Origin: an uncultured Pseudomonadota bacterium
GTDB lineage: Bacteria > Pseudomonadota > Gammaproteobacteria > Burkholderiales > Rhodocyclaceae
Reading direction: 5' to 3'
NCBI GenBank assembly: GCA_946479855.1
Contig: CAMLHL010000004.1
Location: forward strand, 13,819 to 77,818
DNA: 64,000 nt
Part shown: piece by piece, positions 7,800-16,889 of the stretch
Layout of the letters: every line of letters begins with the position of its first letter
Numbering within the stretch: position 1 is the stretch's first letter
The notes under the pieces: generated by a model
Told to the model about the DNA's origin: nothing
The model's database searches: none
The model's input: the letters and a program-made list of their open reading frames with translations, nothing else
Made by a program: the position numbers and the translations under genes

Positions 7800-9011
7800 A
7801 TGAACACCGCTGTCGCAAGTTTCCCCAGAGCTGGCCGAGAGGAGCGCTATCGCGTCATCTTTGCCGGTATCTGTGCGCTCATCCTAACCGTCGGGTTGGC
7901 GCGTTTCGCCTACACCCCGATGCTGCCCATCATGCGCGACCAGGCCGGCCTGTCGCACCTGGCTGGCGGCTGGCTGGCAACCATCAACTACGCCGGCTAC
8001 ATGTCCGGAGCGCTACTGGCAGCCTCCATTAGCGACCTGGGCAGGAAATTTGTCCTGTATCGCCTTGGATTGGTCGTTGCCGTGTTGAGCACGGCGGCGA
8101 TGGGGCTGACCGATAACGTGCTGATTTGGGCCGGCTTGCGGTTTGTCGCTGGCTTTTCCAGTACGGCAGGTCTGCTGCTGGCCTCCGGCCTTGTGCTGAA
8201 CTGGCTGATGCGTCAAGGGCATCGCCCGGAACTGGGATTGCATTTCATGGGCCTTGGGCTCGGTATTGCCGTGTCGGGCATTGCCGTAGCCTCCATGGTC
8301 GACTGGCTCGGTTGGGACAAGCAATGGATGGGGCTTGGGCTGCTTGGGCTGTTGTTTTTCTTGCCCGCCTGGTGGTGGTTGCCGGCGCCAGCCGCGATCC
8401 AGTCGGCGGCAGCCAGGTCGGCGCCGCCGCCGACGCCGACTGCGCCAAGCAGGCGCTGGATGTGGCTGCTCATCGCTGCCTACTTCTGCGCAGGTTTTGG
8501 CTTCGTCATCAGCGCCACCTTCATCGTCGCCATTCTTGTCAAGCTGCCGCTGCTTGCCGGCAAGGGCAGTTGGGTCTGGGTCATTGTCGGCATCGCCGCC
8601 GCCCCTTCATGCTTCCTGTGGGACCGCATTGCCAATTCGTTGGGGCAGATTCGGGCCTTGATGCTGGCTTTCGGCTTGCAAACAGTGTCCATCATCTTGC
8701 CGGTCATGACCGAGGGGGCGGCGCTGAATGTATTTGGCGCCATCCTGTTTGGCGCGACCTTTGTCGGCATCGTCAGCCTAACGCTGACTCTGATCGGGCG
8801 TCACTTCCCGGCGAACCCAGCAAAAGCCATGGCGCGGATGACGCTGAGTTATGGTGTCGCCCAGGTCTTTGCTCCGGCCATGGCCGGCTACATCGCCACT
8901 GCTACCGGCAGCTATCGGGGGGCGCTGATTGTCACGGCCATCGTGATGGTAGGTGGCATGGTTTTGTTACATGCCCTGCTGAAGGAGGAGAAAAGAGTTG
9001 CCGGTCATTAA
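7800..9011 (+). CDS. MFS transporter, YbfB/YjiJ family
   Basis: A 403-residue major facilitator with about twelve membrane helices. The start of the fold reads LTVGLARFAYTPMLPIMRDQAGLS, the hallmark of YbfB/YjiJ-type carriers, followed by GGWLATINYAGYMSGALLAA and DLGRKFVLYRLGL. The ATG at 7800 is preceded by GGAG at a normal distance; the upstream in-frame ATG at 7731 lies in the regulator-carrier spacer. Substrates of this family are unknown. It is probably controlled by the divergent AraC regulator. Confidence 0.9.
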   Translation: MNTAVASFPRAGREERYRVIFAGICALILTVGLARFAYTPMLPIMRDQAGLSHLAGGWLATINYAGYMSGALLAASISDLGRKFVLYRLGLVVAVLSTAAMGLTDNVLIWAGLRFVAGFSSTAGLLLASGLVLNWLMRQGHRPELGLHFMGLGLGIAVSGIAVASMVDWLGWDKQWMGLGLLGLLFFLPAWWWLPAPAAIQSAAARSAPPPTPTAPSRRWMWLLIAAYFCAGFGFVISATFIVAILVKLPLLAGKGSWVWVIVGIAAAPSCFLWDRIANSLGQIRALMLAFGLQTVSIILPVMTEGAALNVFGAILFGATFVGIVSLTLTLIGRHFPANPAKAMARMTLSYGVAQVFAPAMAGYIATATGSYRGALIVTAIVMVGGMVLLHALLKEEKRVAGH

Positions 9012-9522
9012 CGGCTACCGGCAATGGGCCGGGGAAGCAGATGCCCGCGTCGACATGCCCGCCCTTGAAGAAGTGAAGGCAAGGCAAGGCTGGATAGTCC
9101 AGAAGCTCCGGCTATCTGCAATGTTCGAGAAATGGAGCGTGAGGTTGTATTTCGAAGGCATTTTCGGTGAGATAAGGAGTCGATTTTCTACAGCAGCTCT
9201 GGCTGGTGCCCGAGCCCGGGGCTGCCACTTGCCGGACACGGGACGGCCGTTCGGTCATATCGGTGGTGACTTCAAGAGCAGGAAAGAAACCAACGATCCT
9301 GTTGGAGAGACGGTACGGAGCAAGGCGGGCGATGTGCTCAGTGGTGAAAGCACTTGCATTGCTTTTTGCGTCAACGAATCACTGACAGTATTGCGTTCGG
9401 TAACCCTGCTCAAAGGCACAGCAAGTACATTGCCAAGATGGTGATTGTCGAACGTATCTCGAGTTGCGCGGGCAACCGATAAGGACTATAAATCTCCCAT
9501 TCGCCATATGGTCCTGATTGCC
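9012..9522. other. Gene-poor stretch before the tetR remnant
   Basis: No frame here gives a recognisable protein. The open frame at 8998-9444 begins inside the end of the MFS gene and has no family features or ribosome site. The stretch may hold decayed sequence together with the promoter of the former tetR gene. Confidence 0.5.
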
Positions 9523-9833
9523 ATGCCCAGTCTTTCCCAAGCCCAACGCTGGCAACGCCGAGCGGAGGCCCGGCCCCAGAAACTGCGTGAGGCGGTGATT
9601 TCGGTATTCGTCGAGCGAGGCTACAGGGAGCCTCGCCTCGATCAAGTCGCCCGGCTCTGGGATGCTGATGTCTGGCGCATCATTGACGTACCGCTGCTCA
9701 GTTCGATCATCCGGAGGGGCTGTTTTCAGCCTGCGAGCCGGAGCGGCTCAATTTCCGCCGCCATCTCGATGCGCAGCTGAATCTGTTGTCTGACGGCCTG
9801 GCTACGAACAGCAATAAAAAGGTGCCAAGATGA
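9523..9833 (+). pseudogene. TetR-family regulator, internally deleted and frameshifted
   Basis: Two pieces in different frames look like the ends of one TetR regulator. The first, from about 9523 (MPSLSQAQRW), contains a TetR-type N terminus, KLREAVISVFVERGYREPRL then DQVAR, and loses the match after the first HTH helix. The second, in another frame from about 9687 to the stop at 9831-9833, reads FDHPEGLFSACEPERLNF then RRHLDAQLNLL, a TetR-like C terminus. Roughly 110-120 residues are missing between them. The final stop overlaps the ATG of the hlyD-like gene as ATGA, so the intact gene was once translationally coupled to the export operon, as regulator CecR (YbiH) is in enteric ybhGFSR operons. 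Confidence 0.75.
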
Positions 9834-10852
9834 AAAAAAAGCTGTTTGCGCTAGCCATCCTGGTGGTGGCATTGCTTGCTGCGATCTGGTGGGCCAGGAG
9901 CGATCAAGCGGAGAATCAAAATGCATTGGTGCTGCATGGCAATGTCGATATTCGACAAGTCGAATTGGCTTTTAACGCCAGCGGTCGCGTGGCCCAGATT
10001 TTCGTCCATGAAGGCGAGCGGGTGCATAAAGGGAATTTGCTGGCGAAGCTCGACACTACCCGTCTTCAGCTAGCGCTGGATCAGGCCAGGGCGCTGGCGG
10101 ATGCACAGCGTATTCAGGTGGCCAAGCTCAGGGCTGGCTCGCGCCCCGAAGAGATCAAGCAGGCCGCCGCCGAGCGGGATGCTGCACAAGCCGCTGCACG
10201 CGAAGCGCGTCAGGTCTATGAGCGGCAGCTTAGCCTCGTGGCCAGAAATTTTGTTTCCCAACAGCAGGCGAACAGCGCAAAAAATACCCTAGATGGCGCC
10301 GAGAAGCGGCTTGCAGCGGCCGAGGAGGTCTATCGGCTGGCCGTCCTTGGTCCGCGTAAGGAAGATTTGGCAAGTGCGGAAGCGAATCTTGCAGCCCAGA
10401 ATGCCGGGATAGGTGGCCTGGAGCATGACATCGCGGAAGGTGACCTGCGCGCACCGGACGAAGGCGTCGTCGAGAATCGGATACTGGAACCCGGAGATAT
10501 GGCATCGCCGCAAAAGACGGTATTTACCCTGGCGTTGACAGACCCTGTCTGGGTCCGTGTCTATCTGCCGGAAAAGGCCCTTGGTCGCGTGCCCGTAGGC
10601 TCTCGTGCGGTGATTACAACTGATAGCCACCCTGGCCGAAAGTATCCAGGATGGTTAGGCTATGTCTCACCGGCTGCCGAGTTCACACCAAAAGCCGTGG
10701 AGACGCCCGAATTGCGCACTAGCCTGGTTTATCAAGCGCGGGTTTTTGTGTGTGAAAACAAAGAGGAGCTCCGCCAGGGCATGCCTGTCACGGTTGTAAT
10801 CGGCTACGACCAGCCAGCGCTAGAGGAGCGGCCCTGCGCCATCGGGAAATAA
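9830..10852 (+). CDS. HlyD-family membrane fusion protein (YbhG-like)
   Basis: A 340-residue periplasmic adaptor with an N-terminal membrane anchor (FALAILVVALLAAIWWA). It has two lipoyl/barrel halves (HGNVDIRQVELAFNASGRV, and EGDLRAPDEGVVENRILEPG) separated by a long coiled-coil hairpin rich in Ala, Gln and Arg. It should link the downstream ABC-2 exporter to an outer-membrane channel; no TolC gene is present here. Its start overlaps the stop of the tetR remnant and its stop overlaps the next ATG, so the four genes form one tight operon. Confidence 0.92.
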   Translation: MKKKLFALAILVVALLAAIWWARSDQAENQNALVLHGNVDIRQVELAFNASGRVAQIFVHEGERVHKGNLLAKLDTTRLQLALDQARALADAQRIQVAKLRAGSRPEEIKQAAAERDAAQAAAREARQVYERQLSLVARNFVSQQQANSAKNTLDGAEKRLAAAEEVYRLAVLGPRKEDLASAEANLAAQNAGIGGLEHDIAEGDLRAPDEGVVENRILEPGDMASPQKTVFTLALTDPVWVRVYLPEKALGRVPVGSRAVITTDSHPGRKYPGWLGYVSPAAEFTPKAVETPELRTSLVYQARVFVCENKEELRQGMPVTVVIGYDQPALEERPCAIGK

Positions 10853-12597
10853 TGTCCCGCGAACCCGCTCTCGCAGCCGAGGGGCTGTGCAAATCTTTCC
10901 AGGCTGGTGGCAGGGTAGTGAGAGCTCTCCAGGGGGTTTCCTTGAGCATGCGTCCGGGCGCCGTGACCGGCCTGATCGGCCCCGATGGAGCGGGTAAGAC
11001 CACCTTTATGCGGCTAGCCGCGGGTTTGCTCGTTCCTGATGCCGGGCAGGTGGGTGTCCTTGGTTTGGATTCGACGCGTGATGCGATTCAGGTTCAGGCC
11101 GCACTCGGGTACATGCCCCAGCGTTTCGGTCTCTACGAAGACCTGACCGTCCAGGAGAACCTCGATCTCTATGCCGACCTCCAGGGCGTCCCCGAAGCGG
11201 CTCGCCCGGAACGTTTCGAGGCACTGATGCGAATGACCGGGCTGGCGCAGTTCACGACGCGCCTGGCTGGCCGCCTCTCCGGGGGGATGAAGCAAAAGCT
11301 CGGTCTGGCCTGTACCCTCGTGCGTGCGCCTAGGCTCCTCCTCCTCGATGAGCCTACCGTCGGTGTTGATCCGGTGTCGCGCCGTGAGCTTTGGTCCATC
11401 GTGGATCGGCTGGTAAAGAGCGACGGCATGAGCGTACTCCTGAGCACCGCTTATCTGGACGAAGCAGAGCGCTGTAGCGAGGTGATCCTGCTGCATGAAG
11501 GGAAGATTCTCGATCAAGGCTCGCCCACCGCCATGAGCGCACGTATGGCGGGACGCACCTGGAAAGTATCGCGGCCAGGTGCGCGCCATCGCGATTTGCA
11601 AGCCGAGTTGGCGGGGAGCGCCGGCATCGTGGATGCGCTCGTACAAGGCGAGCATGTCCGGGTAATCACGACGGATACGGTGCTTCCTGCGGCGATTGCC
11701 GGGCGCCCCGGATTCGAGGTGCGCGCAGTGCCTCCCCGCTTCGAGGATGCATTTGTCGATTTGCTGCGCAGCGGCCGGGAACGACAGGTTTATAACGCGA
11801 TCGCAAACGGCGATGCCCAAAGCTTTGACTCAGACGATAAGGAACCGGTCGTCCGGGTTGCTGGAGCGAAGCGCCGCTTTGGCGAATTCTGGGCCGTGGC
11901 TGGTGTGGACTTCGAGATCCGACGCGGCGAAATCTTCGGACTTCTGGGGGCCAATGGTGCCGGCAAGACCACCACTTTCCGCATGCTTTGCGGCTTGCTG
12001 CCCGCCAGTTCCGGATATCTGGAGGTCGCCGGCCTCGACCTGCGAAATGCAGCATCCGCGGCGCGGGCTCGCATTGGCTACATGTCCCAGAAGTTCTCGC
12101 TTTATGGGAACCTGTCCGTCACCCAGAACCTCGATTTCTTCGCCAGCGCCTACGGCCTCGCCGGTAAGGAGCGTCAGGAGCGCATTACTTGGGCTCTGGA
12201 AGAATTTGACCTCAATTCAACCGCTGAGCAACTGAGTGGCGAACTCTCCCTCGGCTATAAGCAGCGCTTGGCCATGGCGTGTGCGCTCATGCATCGGCCC
12301 GAAATCTTGTTTCTTGATGAACCGACCTCTGGTGTCGATCCCTTGGCCCGCCGCGAGTTCTGGCGGCGCATTAACACTCTGGCTGGGCAGGGAGTGACTG
12401 TCCTGGTGACAACCCACTTCATGGAGGAGGCCGAATACTGCGACCGTCTGGCGATCATGGCGGCCGGCCGCATTCTGGCCATGGATGCACCGGCGGTGAT
12501 CAAAGCGCAGGCGAGGACCTCGGCCTGCCCAGAGCCCAATCTGGAGGATGCCTTCATCCGGCTCATCGAGGCTGCTACCGTTGCGGGGGGGGCATGA
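10852..12597 (+). CDS. ABC exporter, tandem ATP-binding protein (YbhF-like)
   Basis: A 581-residue fusion of two ABC ATPases. The first has Walker A GPDGAGKTTFM, signature LSGGMKQKLGLA and Walker B LLLLDEPTVGVDP. The second has GANGAGKTTTFRM, signature LSLGYKQRLAMA and ILFLDEPTSGVDP. The second signature is LSLGY rather than LSGGQ, a substitution also common in this subfamily. The protein drives the two ABC-2 permeases that follow. It overlaps the upstream adaptor by one base and the first permease by four bases. Confidence 0.94.
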   Translation: MSREPALAAEGLCKSFQAGGRVVRALQGVSLSMRPGAVTGLIGPDGAGKTTFMRLAAGLLVPDAGQVGVLGLDSTRDAIQVQAALGYMPQRFGLYEDLTVQENLDLYADLQGVPEAARPERFEALMRMTGLAQFTTRLAGRLSGGMKQKLGLACTLVRAPRLLLLDEPTVGVDPVSRRELWSIVDRLVKSDGMSVLLSTAYLDEAERCSEVILLHEGKILDQGSPTAMSARMAGRTWKVSRPGARHRDLQAELAGSAGIVDALVQGEHVRVITTDTVLPAAIAGRPGFEVRAVPPRFEDAFVDLLRSGRERQVYNAIANGDAQSFDSDDKEPVVRVAGAKRRFGEFWAVAGVDFEIRRGEIFGLLGANGAGKTTTFRMLCGLLPASSGYLEVAGLDLRNAASAARARIGYMSQKFSLYGNLSVTQNLDFFASAYGLAGKERQERITWALEEFDLNSTAEQLSGELSLGYKQRLAMACALMHRPEILFLDEPTSGVDPLARREFWRRINTLAGQGVTVLVTTHFMEEAEYCDRLAIMAAGRILAMDAPAVIKAQARTSACPEPNLEDAFIRLIEAATVAGGA

Positions 12598-13727
12598 AAG
12601 GGAGCCGGGGAAGCGCACCGATGCGTCTCAGAGGGTTGGTTCGCAAGGAGTTCCTTCAGATTGTCCGCGACCCGAGCAGCATTGCCATCGCGCTGCTTAT
12701 GCCAATCTTTCTCCTCCTTCTTTTCGGCTATGGCGTATCCCTCGACGCCGATCATGTTCCCATTGCCGTCGTGGCGGAGTCACCTTCGAGAGACAGCGCA
12801 GATTTTTTTGCCTCTTTGCAAGGTTCTCATTTTTTTGCACCACGGCCGATGGATTCCATGGCGTCGGCAGAACAGGCGCTGCTCAAGGGGGAAGTGAATG
12901 GCATTGTCCGTCTGCGGGCCAACTTCTCGCGGCAGATGCGCGAGGTCGGCGGAGCGCCAATTCAGGTGCTGGTAGATGGTGTCGATGCCAATACCGCCCG
13001 GCTGATGGAAGGTTATGTTGAAGGCGCATGGGGTGCCTGGCTCTTGGCGCAGGCGGCCAATCAGGGTGAAGAACTGCATGTGTCGGTGACCTTGCAGCCG
13101 CGGATCTGGTTCAACAGCGAACTTCGCAGCCGCAATTATTTGGTGCCGGGTTTGGTGGCGATCATCATGACCCTCATCGGGGCGCTGCTCACCGCCTTGG
13201 TGATGGCGCGTGAATGGGAGCGTGGCACCATGGAGGCGTTGATGGTGACGCCGGCGAGCATGAGCGAAGTGCTACTCGGCAAACTGGTTGCCTATTTCGT
13301 GCTCGGTACCGGCGGTATGCTACTCACCGTAGGCTTGGCGGTGTGGTTGTTCGAGGTGCCCCTGCGCGGCTCCTTCTGGTTGCTCTGGGCCTGTTCCAGC
13401 CTGTTCCTGCTCGCAGCGCTGGGCATGGGTTTGACGATCTCGACCCTGGTCCGTAGTCAGTTTGTGGCCGGCCAGATCGCCATTATTGCCACTTTTCTGC
13501 CGGCTTTCCTCCTCTCTGGCTTCATCTTCGACATCGGTAGCATGCCGACGGCTGTGCAGATCATTACCCACCTCATTGTGGCCAGCTATTTCGTGGCGAT
13601 CGTACAGACGCTCTTCCTGGCCGGAAACGTCTGGTCGGTTATCCTGCCCAATGCGGCGGCATTGGCCCTCATGGCGGCGCTCTTTCTCTCCATCACCTGG
13701 CGCAAGAGCAGAAAGCGGCTCGACTGA
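12594..13727 (+). CDS. ABC-2 type permease (YbhS-like)
   Basis: A 377-residue permease with one N-terminal helix (IAIALLMPIFLLLLFGYGVSL), a periplasmic domain of about 140 residues and five C-terminal helices. It has the motif REWERGTMEALMVTPASMSEVLLGK, the ABC-2 signature in the membrane domain. It pairs with the next gene to form the transmembrane channel of a drug or small-molecule exporter of the YbhFSR type. Starting ATG overlaps the ATPase stop (ATGA). Confidence 0.92.
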   Translation: MKGSRGSAPMRLRGLVRKEFLQIVRDPSSIAIALLMPIFLLLLFGYGVSLDADHVPIAVVAESPSRDSADFFASLQGSHFFAPRPMDSMASAEQALLKGEVNGIVRLRANFSRQMREVGGAPIQVLVDGVDANTARLMEGYVEGAWGAWLLAQAANQGEELHVSVTLQPRIWFNSELRSRNYLVPGLVAIIMTLIGALLTALVMAREWERGTMEALMVTPASMSEVLLGKLVAYFVLGTGGMLLTVGLAVWLFEVPLRGSFWLLWACSSLFLLAALGMGLTISTLVRSQFVAGQIAIIATFLPAFLLSGFIFDIGSMPTAVQIITHLIVASYFVAIVQTLFLAGNVWSVILPNAAALALMAALFLSITWRKSRKRLD

Positions 13728-14836
13728 TGTGGCAACGGCTGCTCGCCCTCATCTGCAAGGAATTCCTCGCGCTGCTCAAAGACCCGAAAAGTCGCGCTGT
13801 CCTCATCGTGCCGCCGATGGTTCAACTGCTGGTGTTCGGCTATGCCGCCAGTTTCGACCTGAAGGAAGTGCCTTATGCCGTCTACAACGAAGATCGCGGC
13901 ATTGCTTCCCGCGATCTGCTTGCGCATTTTGCTGGTTCAGCGAGCTTTCGCCAGGTGGCCGAGATTCGTTCCGGGAATGACATTGCGCCGCTGGTCGATG
14001 CGCGCAGGGTGCTGCTGGTCATTCATCTCGGGGCAAGGTTCAGCGACGATTTGCAGAGCGGGCGTCCGGCACCCATGCAACTGATCATCGACGGCCGTAA
14101 TTCCAATACGGCAATGATTGGCCTCAACTACGTGCGCAGCATCGTCAATCGCTTCAATGACGAATGGGCTGCCGCACGGGGCATGCGAGGACCGCCGGGT
14201 AAGCTGGAAATCCGCGCCTGGTTCAATCCGAACCTGGAAAGCCGCTGGTTCTTCATCCCGGGCATCATCGGCATGTTGACTCTGGTAGTTACGATGCTGG
14301 TGACGGCGTTGACCGTCGCCCGGGAGCGTGAACAGGGCACTTTCGACCAATTGCTGGTCACCCCGCTAAGGCCGGGCGAGATACTCATTGGCAAGACCGT
14401 GCCCGGGCTTGTTATCGGGATGATCCAGGGAACAGTGATCCTGCTGGTGGCAACGCTTTGGTTCAAGGTGCCCTTCCTTGGCAGCCTGGCGGCGTTTTAT
14501 GCGGGCTTGATCCTGTTTCTATTCTCCGGCGTCGGTGCCGGCTTGCTGATCTCCTCCCTGTCGGCCACTCAGCAGCAAGGACTCTTGGGCGCCTTCCTGT
14601 TCATGGTGCCAGCCGTCATCCTTTCTGGCTTCGCCACGCCGATAGCCAATATGCCGCAGGCCGTGCAACTCATCACTTACGCCGATCCCTTGCGTTATTT
14701 TCTGGTCGTTCTGCGCAAGGTGTTTCTCGAGGGGGCAGGATTCGAACTACTCGTCGACCAGTTCTGGCCCATGGCCCTGATCGCGGCCACTACGCTTCTA
14801 ATGGCGAGTTGGCTATTCCGCCACCGGATGTACTAA
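13727..14836 (+). CDS. ABC-2 type permease (YbhR-like)
   Basis: A 369-residue paralogue of the preceding permease with the same layout: first helix near VLIVPPMVQLLVFGYAASF, a periplasmic loop, then five helices and the ABC-2 motif REREQGTFDQLLVTPLRPGEILIGK. It is the last gene of the export operon; its ATG directly abuts the previous stop (one-base overlap). The substrate is not predictable from sequence. Relatives contribute to cation or antibiotic efflux. Confidence 0.92.
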   Translation: MWQRLLALICKEFLALLKDPKSRAVLIVPPMVQLLVFGYAASFDLKEVPYAVYNEDRGIASRDLLAHFAGSASFRQVAEIRSGNDIAPLVDARRVLLVIHLGARFSDDLQSGRPAPMQLIIDGRNSNTAMIGLNYVRSIVNRFNDEWAAARGMRGPPGKLEIRAWFNPNLESRWFFIPGIIGMLTLVVTMLVTALTVAREREQGTFDQLLVTPLRPGEILIGKTVPGLVIGMIQGTVILLVATLWFKVPFLGSLAAFYAGLILFLFSGVGAGLLISSLSATQQQGLLGAFLFMVPAVILSGFATPIANMPQAVQLITYADPLRYFLVVLRKVFLEGAGFELLVDQFWPMALIAATTLLMASWLFRHRMY

Positions 14837-15397
14837 ATCGAATGCATCCGCAGAGTCTCGCTGGCTCAATATTTACAGAACGATGCGGAGAGAGCGCTTG
14901 TGGCGGGAAATCATTGGCCACGCGAGTAAAGTTAAACAACGTACGGTCGTCAGAAGCCCACGGCAGAAAGGCGGTAGCCTGCCGTAGCCGCCAGGCGGGC
15001 CGGTGGCAGGTACGAGACTAAGCTGGAAAAAGCGGTGCCCATGGCCGGCGAAGTGACGCCGTGCGCAATATCCGCCAGAGACGCAGAAAGCCATCGATAT
15101 AGTCAAAGCGACTGAATCCGGGAAGATGCATCGGCGGCCAATCATCAAAACGGTGCTTCGTTCCCGGGCGATGAGGCGCTGGTGGAATTTGCTGGCGGGA
15201 GCTACGCAAGGTTGGTAAAAATCGACTGCGCCAATGCTGAAGCGGAAGCTTGCACTGGCCAGATCGACTATCCAGCGCGAAGACTGGATGAACCATGGCT
15301 AACTTGCAGCCTGTTCACACTAAATTCCGAGCGCGCCTAATCAGGAGGCTCGTCAGCTAGTGCCTGGTGTTAAACCGCTTGGTGATTTTGAAATCAT
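14837..15397. other. Gene-poor stretch downstream of the export operon
   Basis: No supported gene. An open frame without a start runs from about 15116 to 15341 (VEFAGGSYARLVKIDCANAE within it); it resembles nothing I know and may be a decayed C-terminal fragment. Short minus-strand frames at 14873-15148 and 15018-15296 have no features. Confidence 0.45.
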
Positions 15398-15766
15398 TCA
15401 ACGGCGACCAGGATGGAAATGGAAGTAGTAATTAGCCATTTCCTCGGCCCATTTTTCCAATGGGATCGGCTGTACTCCGATCGCTCGCCGCTCTGGCGTT
15501 AGCCGCCGCTCCTGACCCCTCGGAGGGCCTCCTTTGTCGATGATCCTTCTCTCAGGCCACCGGCGGTATTCAACGAGGTGCGTGCCGGCATGGTAGTAGT
15601 AATTCGCGACGTCGTCCGCCCATTGGCGCAGCGAGAGAGGTTTTTCGAGAATTCCCCTTCTTTCGGGGTGTATCCGCCTTTCAGCCAATGCGGCAGGCGG
15701 ACCGAGCTCCTTCTGCCGCCTGTCGAGGCGTCTGGCAAGATTAAAACGATCCAAGGGGCTGTTCAT
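15398..15766 (-). CDS. Small protein with two internal ERR...WA..ANYY repeats, function unknown
   Basis: A 122-residue basic protein not recognised from any family. It contains two copies of a unit of about 35 residues: ERRIHPERRGILEKPLSLRQ then WADDVANYYYH, and ERRLTPERRAIGVQPIPLEK then WAEEMANYYFH. Shared positions are ERR, PERR, a Pro-hydrophobic turn, WA, two acidic residues and ANYY-aromatic-H. The ATG at 15766 has GGGAGGCG seven bases upstream, which supports real translation. No signal peptide or membrane segment is visible. It stands alone between gene-poor stretches, with no operon partner. Confidence 0.65.
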   Translation of the reverse strand: MNSPLDRFNLARRLDRRQKELGPPAALAERRIHPERRGILEKPLSLRQWADDVANYYYHAGTHLVEYRRWPERRIIDKGGPPRGQERRLTPERRAIGVQPIPLEKWAEEMANYYFHFHPGRR

Positions 15767-16069
15767 GATTTCGCCTCCCCGCGCTCAAGTTGGCCAAGCA
15801 GTTGCCGATCCGCATGCAGGATGCCCTATCAATGTCCGTTTGTGCTGTCGGGCCAATTAGTCCAGCTATTATGCATAAGTCTAGGTCGGCTTCCGGCCGA
15901 CTGCAAATAGGGCGAATTCGCAAAGGGAGAGAGGACTTCGCATGGCGCTATGAAATAAAAGAGCGCAGCAGGCGCTCGATCCATTCGCCAGATTCTTTCT
16001 CTCCGGCGTACGAGGAGTGAAGTCGGCGCTACGTTGCCAGCCCTCACGCCTTGTCGACGTTAGCCAGTG
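15767..16069. other. Gene-free stretch
   Basis: About 300 bases with locally lower G+C and no supported gene. It lies downstream of the HicA-like gene and holds the upstream region of the repeat protein. No hicB-like frame is present. Confidence 0.5.
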
Positions 16070-16348
16070 TCAGCCGTCACCCGTCTCGTAGGAGGACAGT
16101 GTCACCCCGGCGTGAGTCAGCACGTCGCGGATGGCCTTGATGTCGTTTTTGCTGCAGGTGCTGCTGTTGTGCGGATGGTGCAGGAAGGCTTCGACCTTGT
16201 TCAGGGTGATCTTGAAGCGGGCGCCGTGCGAGGGTTCGATATCGGCGCCGAGGTGGCTGAGCAGGGACTCGATTTCGCGCCAATGGATGTTCGCCGAGGG
16301 CGGGTCCTGGAAGATGCTGCGCATCAGGCTGGCGTGTTTGTGGCTCAT
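16070..16348 (-). CDS. HicA-fold (YcfA-like) protein without a HicB partner
   Basis: A 92-residue protein with the HicA double-stranded-RNA-binding-like fold: IHWREIESLLSHLGADIEPS, then GARFKITLNKVEAFLHHPHN and DIKAIRDVLTHAGV. The catalytic-type histidine of HicA toxins would be in LHHPH. Genuine HicA toxins are usually 60-80 residues and sit next to hicB; here no hicB lies on either side, so this is probably a domesticated member rather than a toxin. GGGAGC eight bases before the ATG supports the start. Confidence 0.75.
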   Translation of the reverse strand: MSHKHASLMRSIFQDPPSANIHWREIESLLSHLGADIEPSHGARFKITLNKVEAFLHHPHNSSTCSKNDIKAIRDVLTHAGVTLSSYETGDG

Positions 16349-16390
16349 GATGAAGCTCCCAGTAATAGGAACAGCTTCATTCTATGCTTC

Positions 16391-16421
16391 TTACGGTCGA
16401 CCGTCAGGAAAGAACGATTTT
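16391..16421 (+). repeat. Uptake-like motif copy (intergenic)
   Basis: The core TTACGGTCGAC is at 16391-16401 between the HicA-like gene and pgpA. AAA follows at +8 to +10 and TTTT at +17 to +20. The core is palindromic here (CGGTCGACCG), so orientation rests on the tracts. Confidence 0.6.
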
Positions 16422-16889
16422 CAGCAGGGCCAGGGTGAGCAATGTATAGCCGGCTGCCACCAGATCGTCGGCCATGACGCCGAAGCCATTCTTGACGTGT
16501 TCGTCGAAATAGCGGGCCGGCTGGGGCTTGGTGATGTCGAAGTAACGGAACAGCATGAAGGCCGTTAGTTGCCAGAAGAAGGTGGCCGGCGTCAGCAGCA
16601 GGACCAGCCAGAAGGGGACGATTTCGTCCCAGACGATGCTGCCGTGGTCGGGGTCGCCGAGGGCGCGGCCGGTGACGTCGATGAACCAGATCCCGGCGAG
16701 GTAGGCGACGGTCAACAGGAACAGCAGGCCGAAATCGGAGAAGTGCTGGTGGAATAACGCGAAGGTCAGCCACGCGAACAAGGTGCCGAAGGTGCCGGGC
16801 GCCTTCGGGGCCAGGCCGCTGCCGCAACCGAGCGCGAAGAAGTGCGCCGGGTGGGCGAACAGGAAGGCGAGGTTAGGCTTGTGCGCCAA
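16404..16889 (-). CDS. pgpA: Phosphatidylglycerophosphatase A
   Basis: A 161-residue membrane protein that removes the phosphate from phosphatidylglycerol phosphate in the inner membrane. It has the PgpA pattern GCGSGLAPKAPGTFGTL at the start of the fold, DPDHGSIVWDEIVPFW with the acidic catalytic residues, and KPQPARYFDEHVKNGFGVMADD near the C terminus. It is the last gene of the ribB-ribH-nusB-thiL-pgpA operon and overlaps the end of thiL by 17 bases. Confidence 0.95.
   Translation of the reverse strand: MAHKPNLAFLFAHPAHFFALGCGSGLAPKAPGTFGTLFAWLTFALFHQHFSDFGLLFLLTVAYLAGIWFIDVTGRALGDPDHGSIVWDEIVPFWLVLLLTPATFFWQLTAFMLFRYFDITKPQPARYFDEHVKNGFGVMADDLVAAGYTLLTLALLKIVLS

Noticed and set aside
8998..9444. 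Open frame after the MFS gene
   Set aside because: It begins within the MFS stop region, lacks a ribosome site and resembles no protein.
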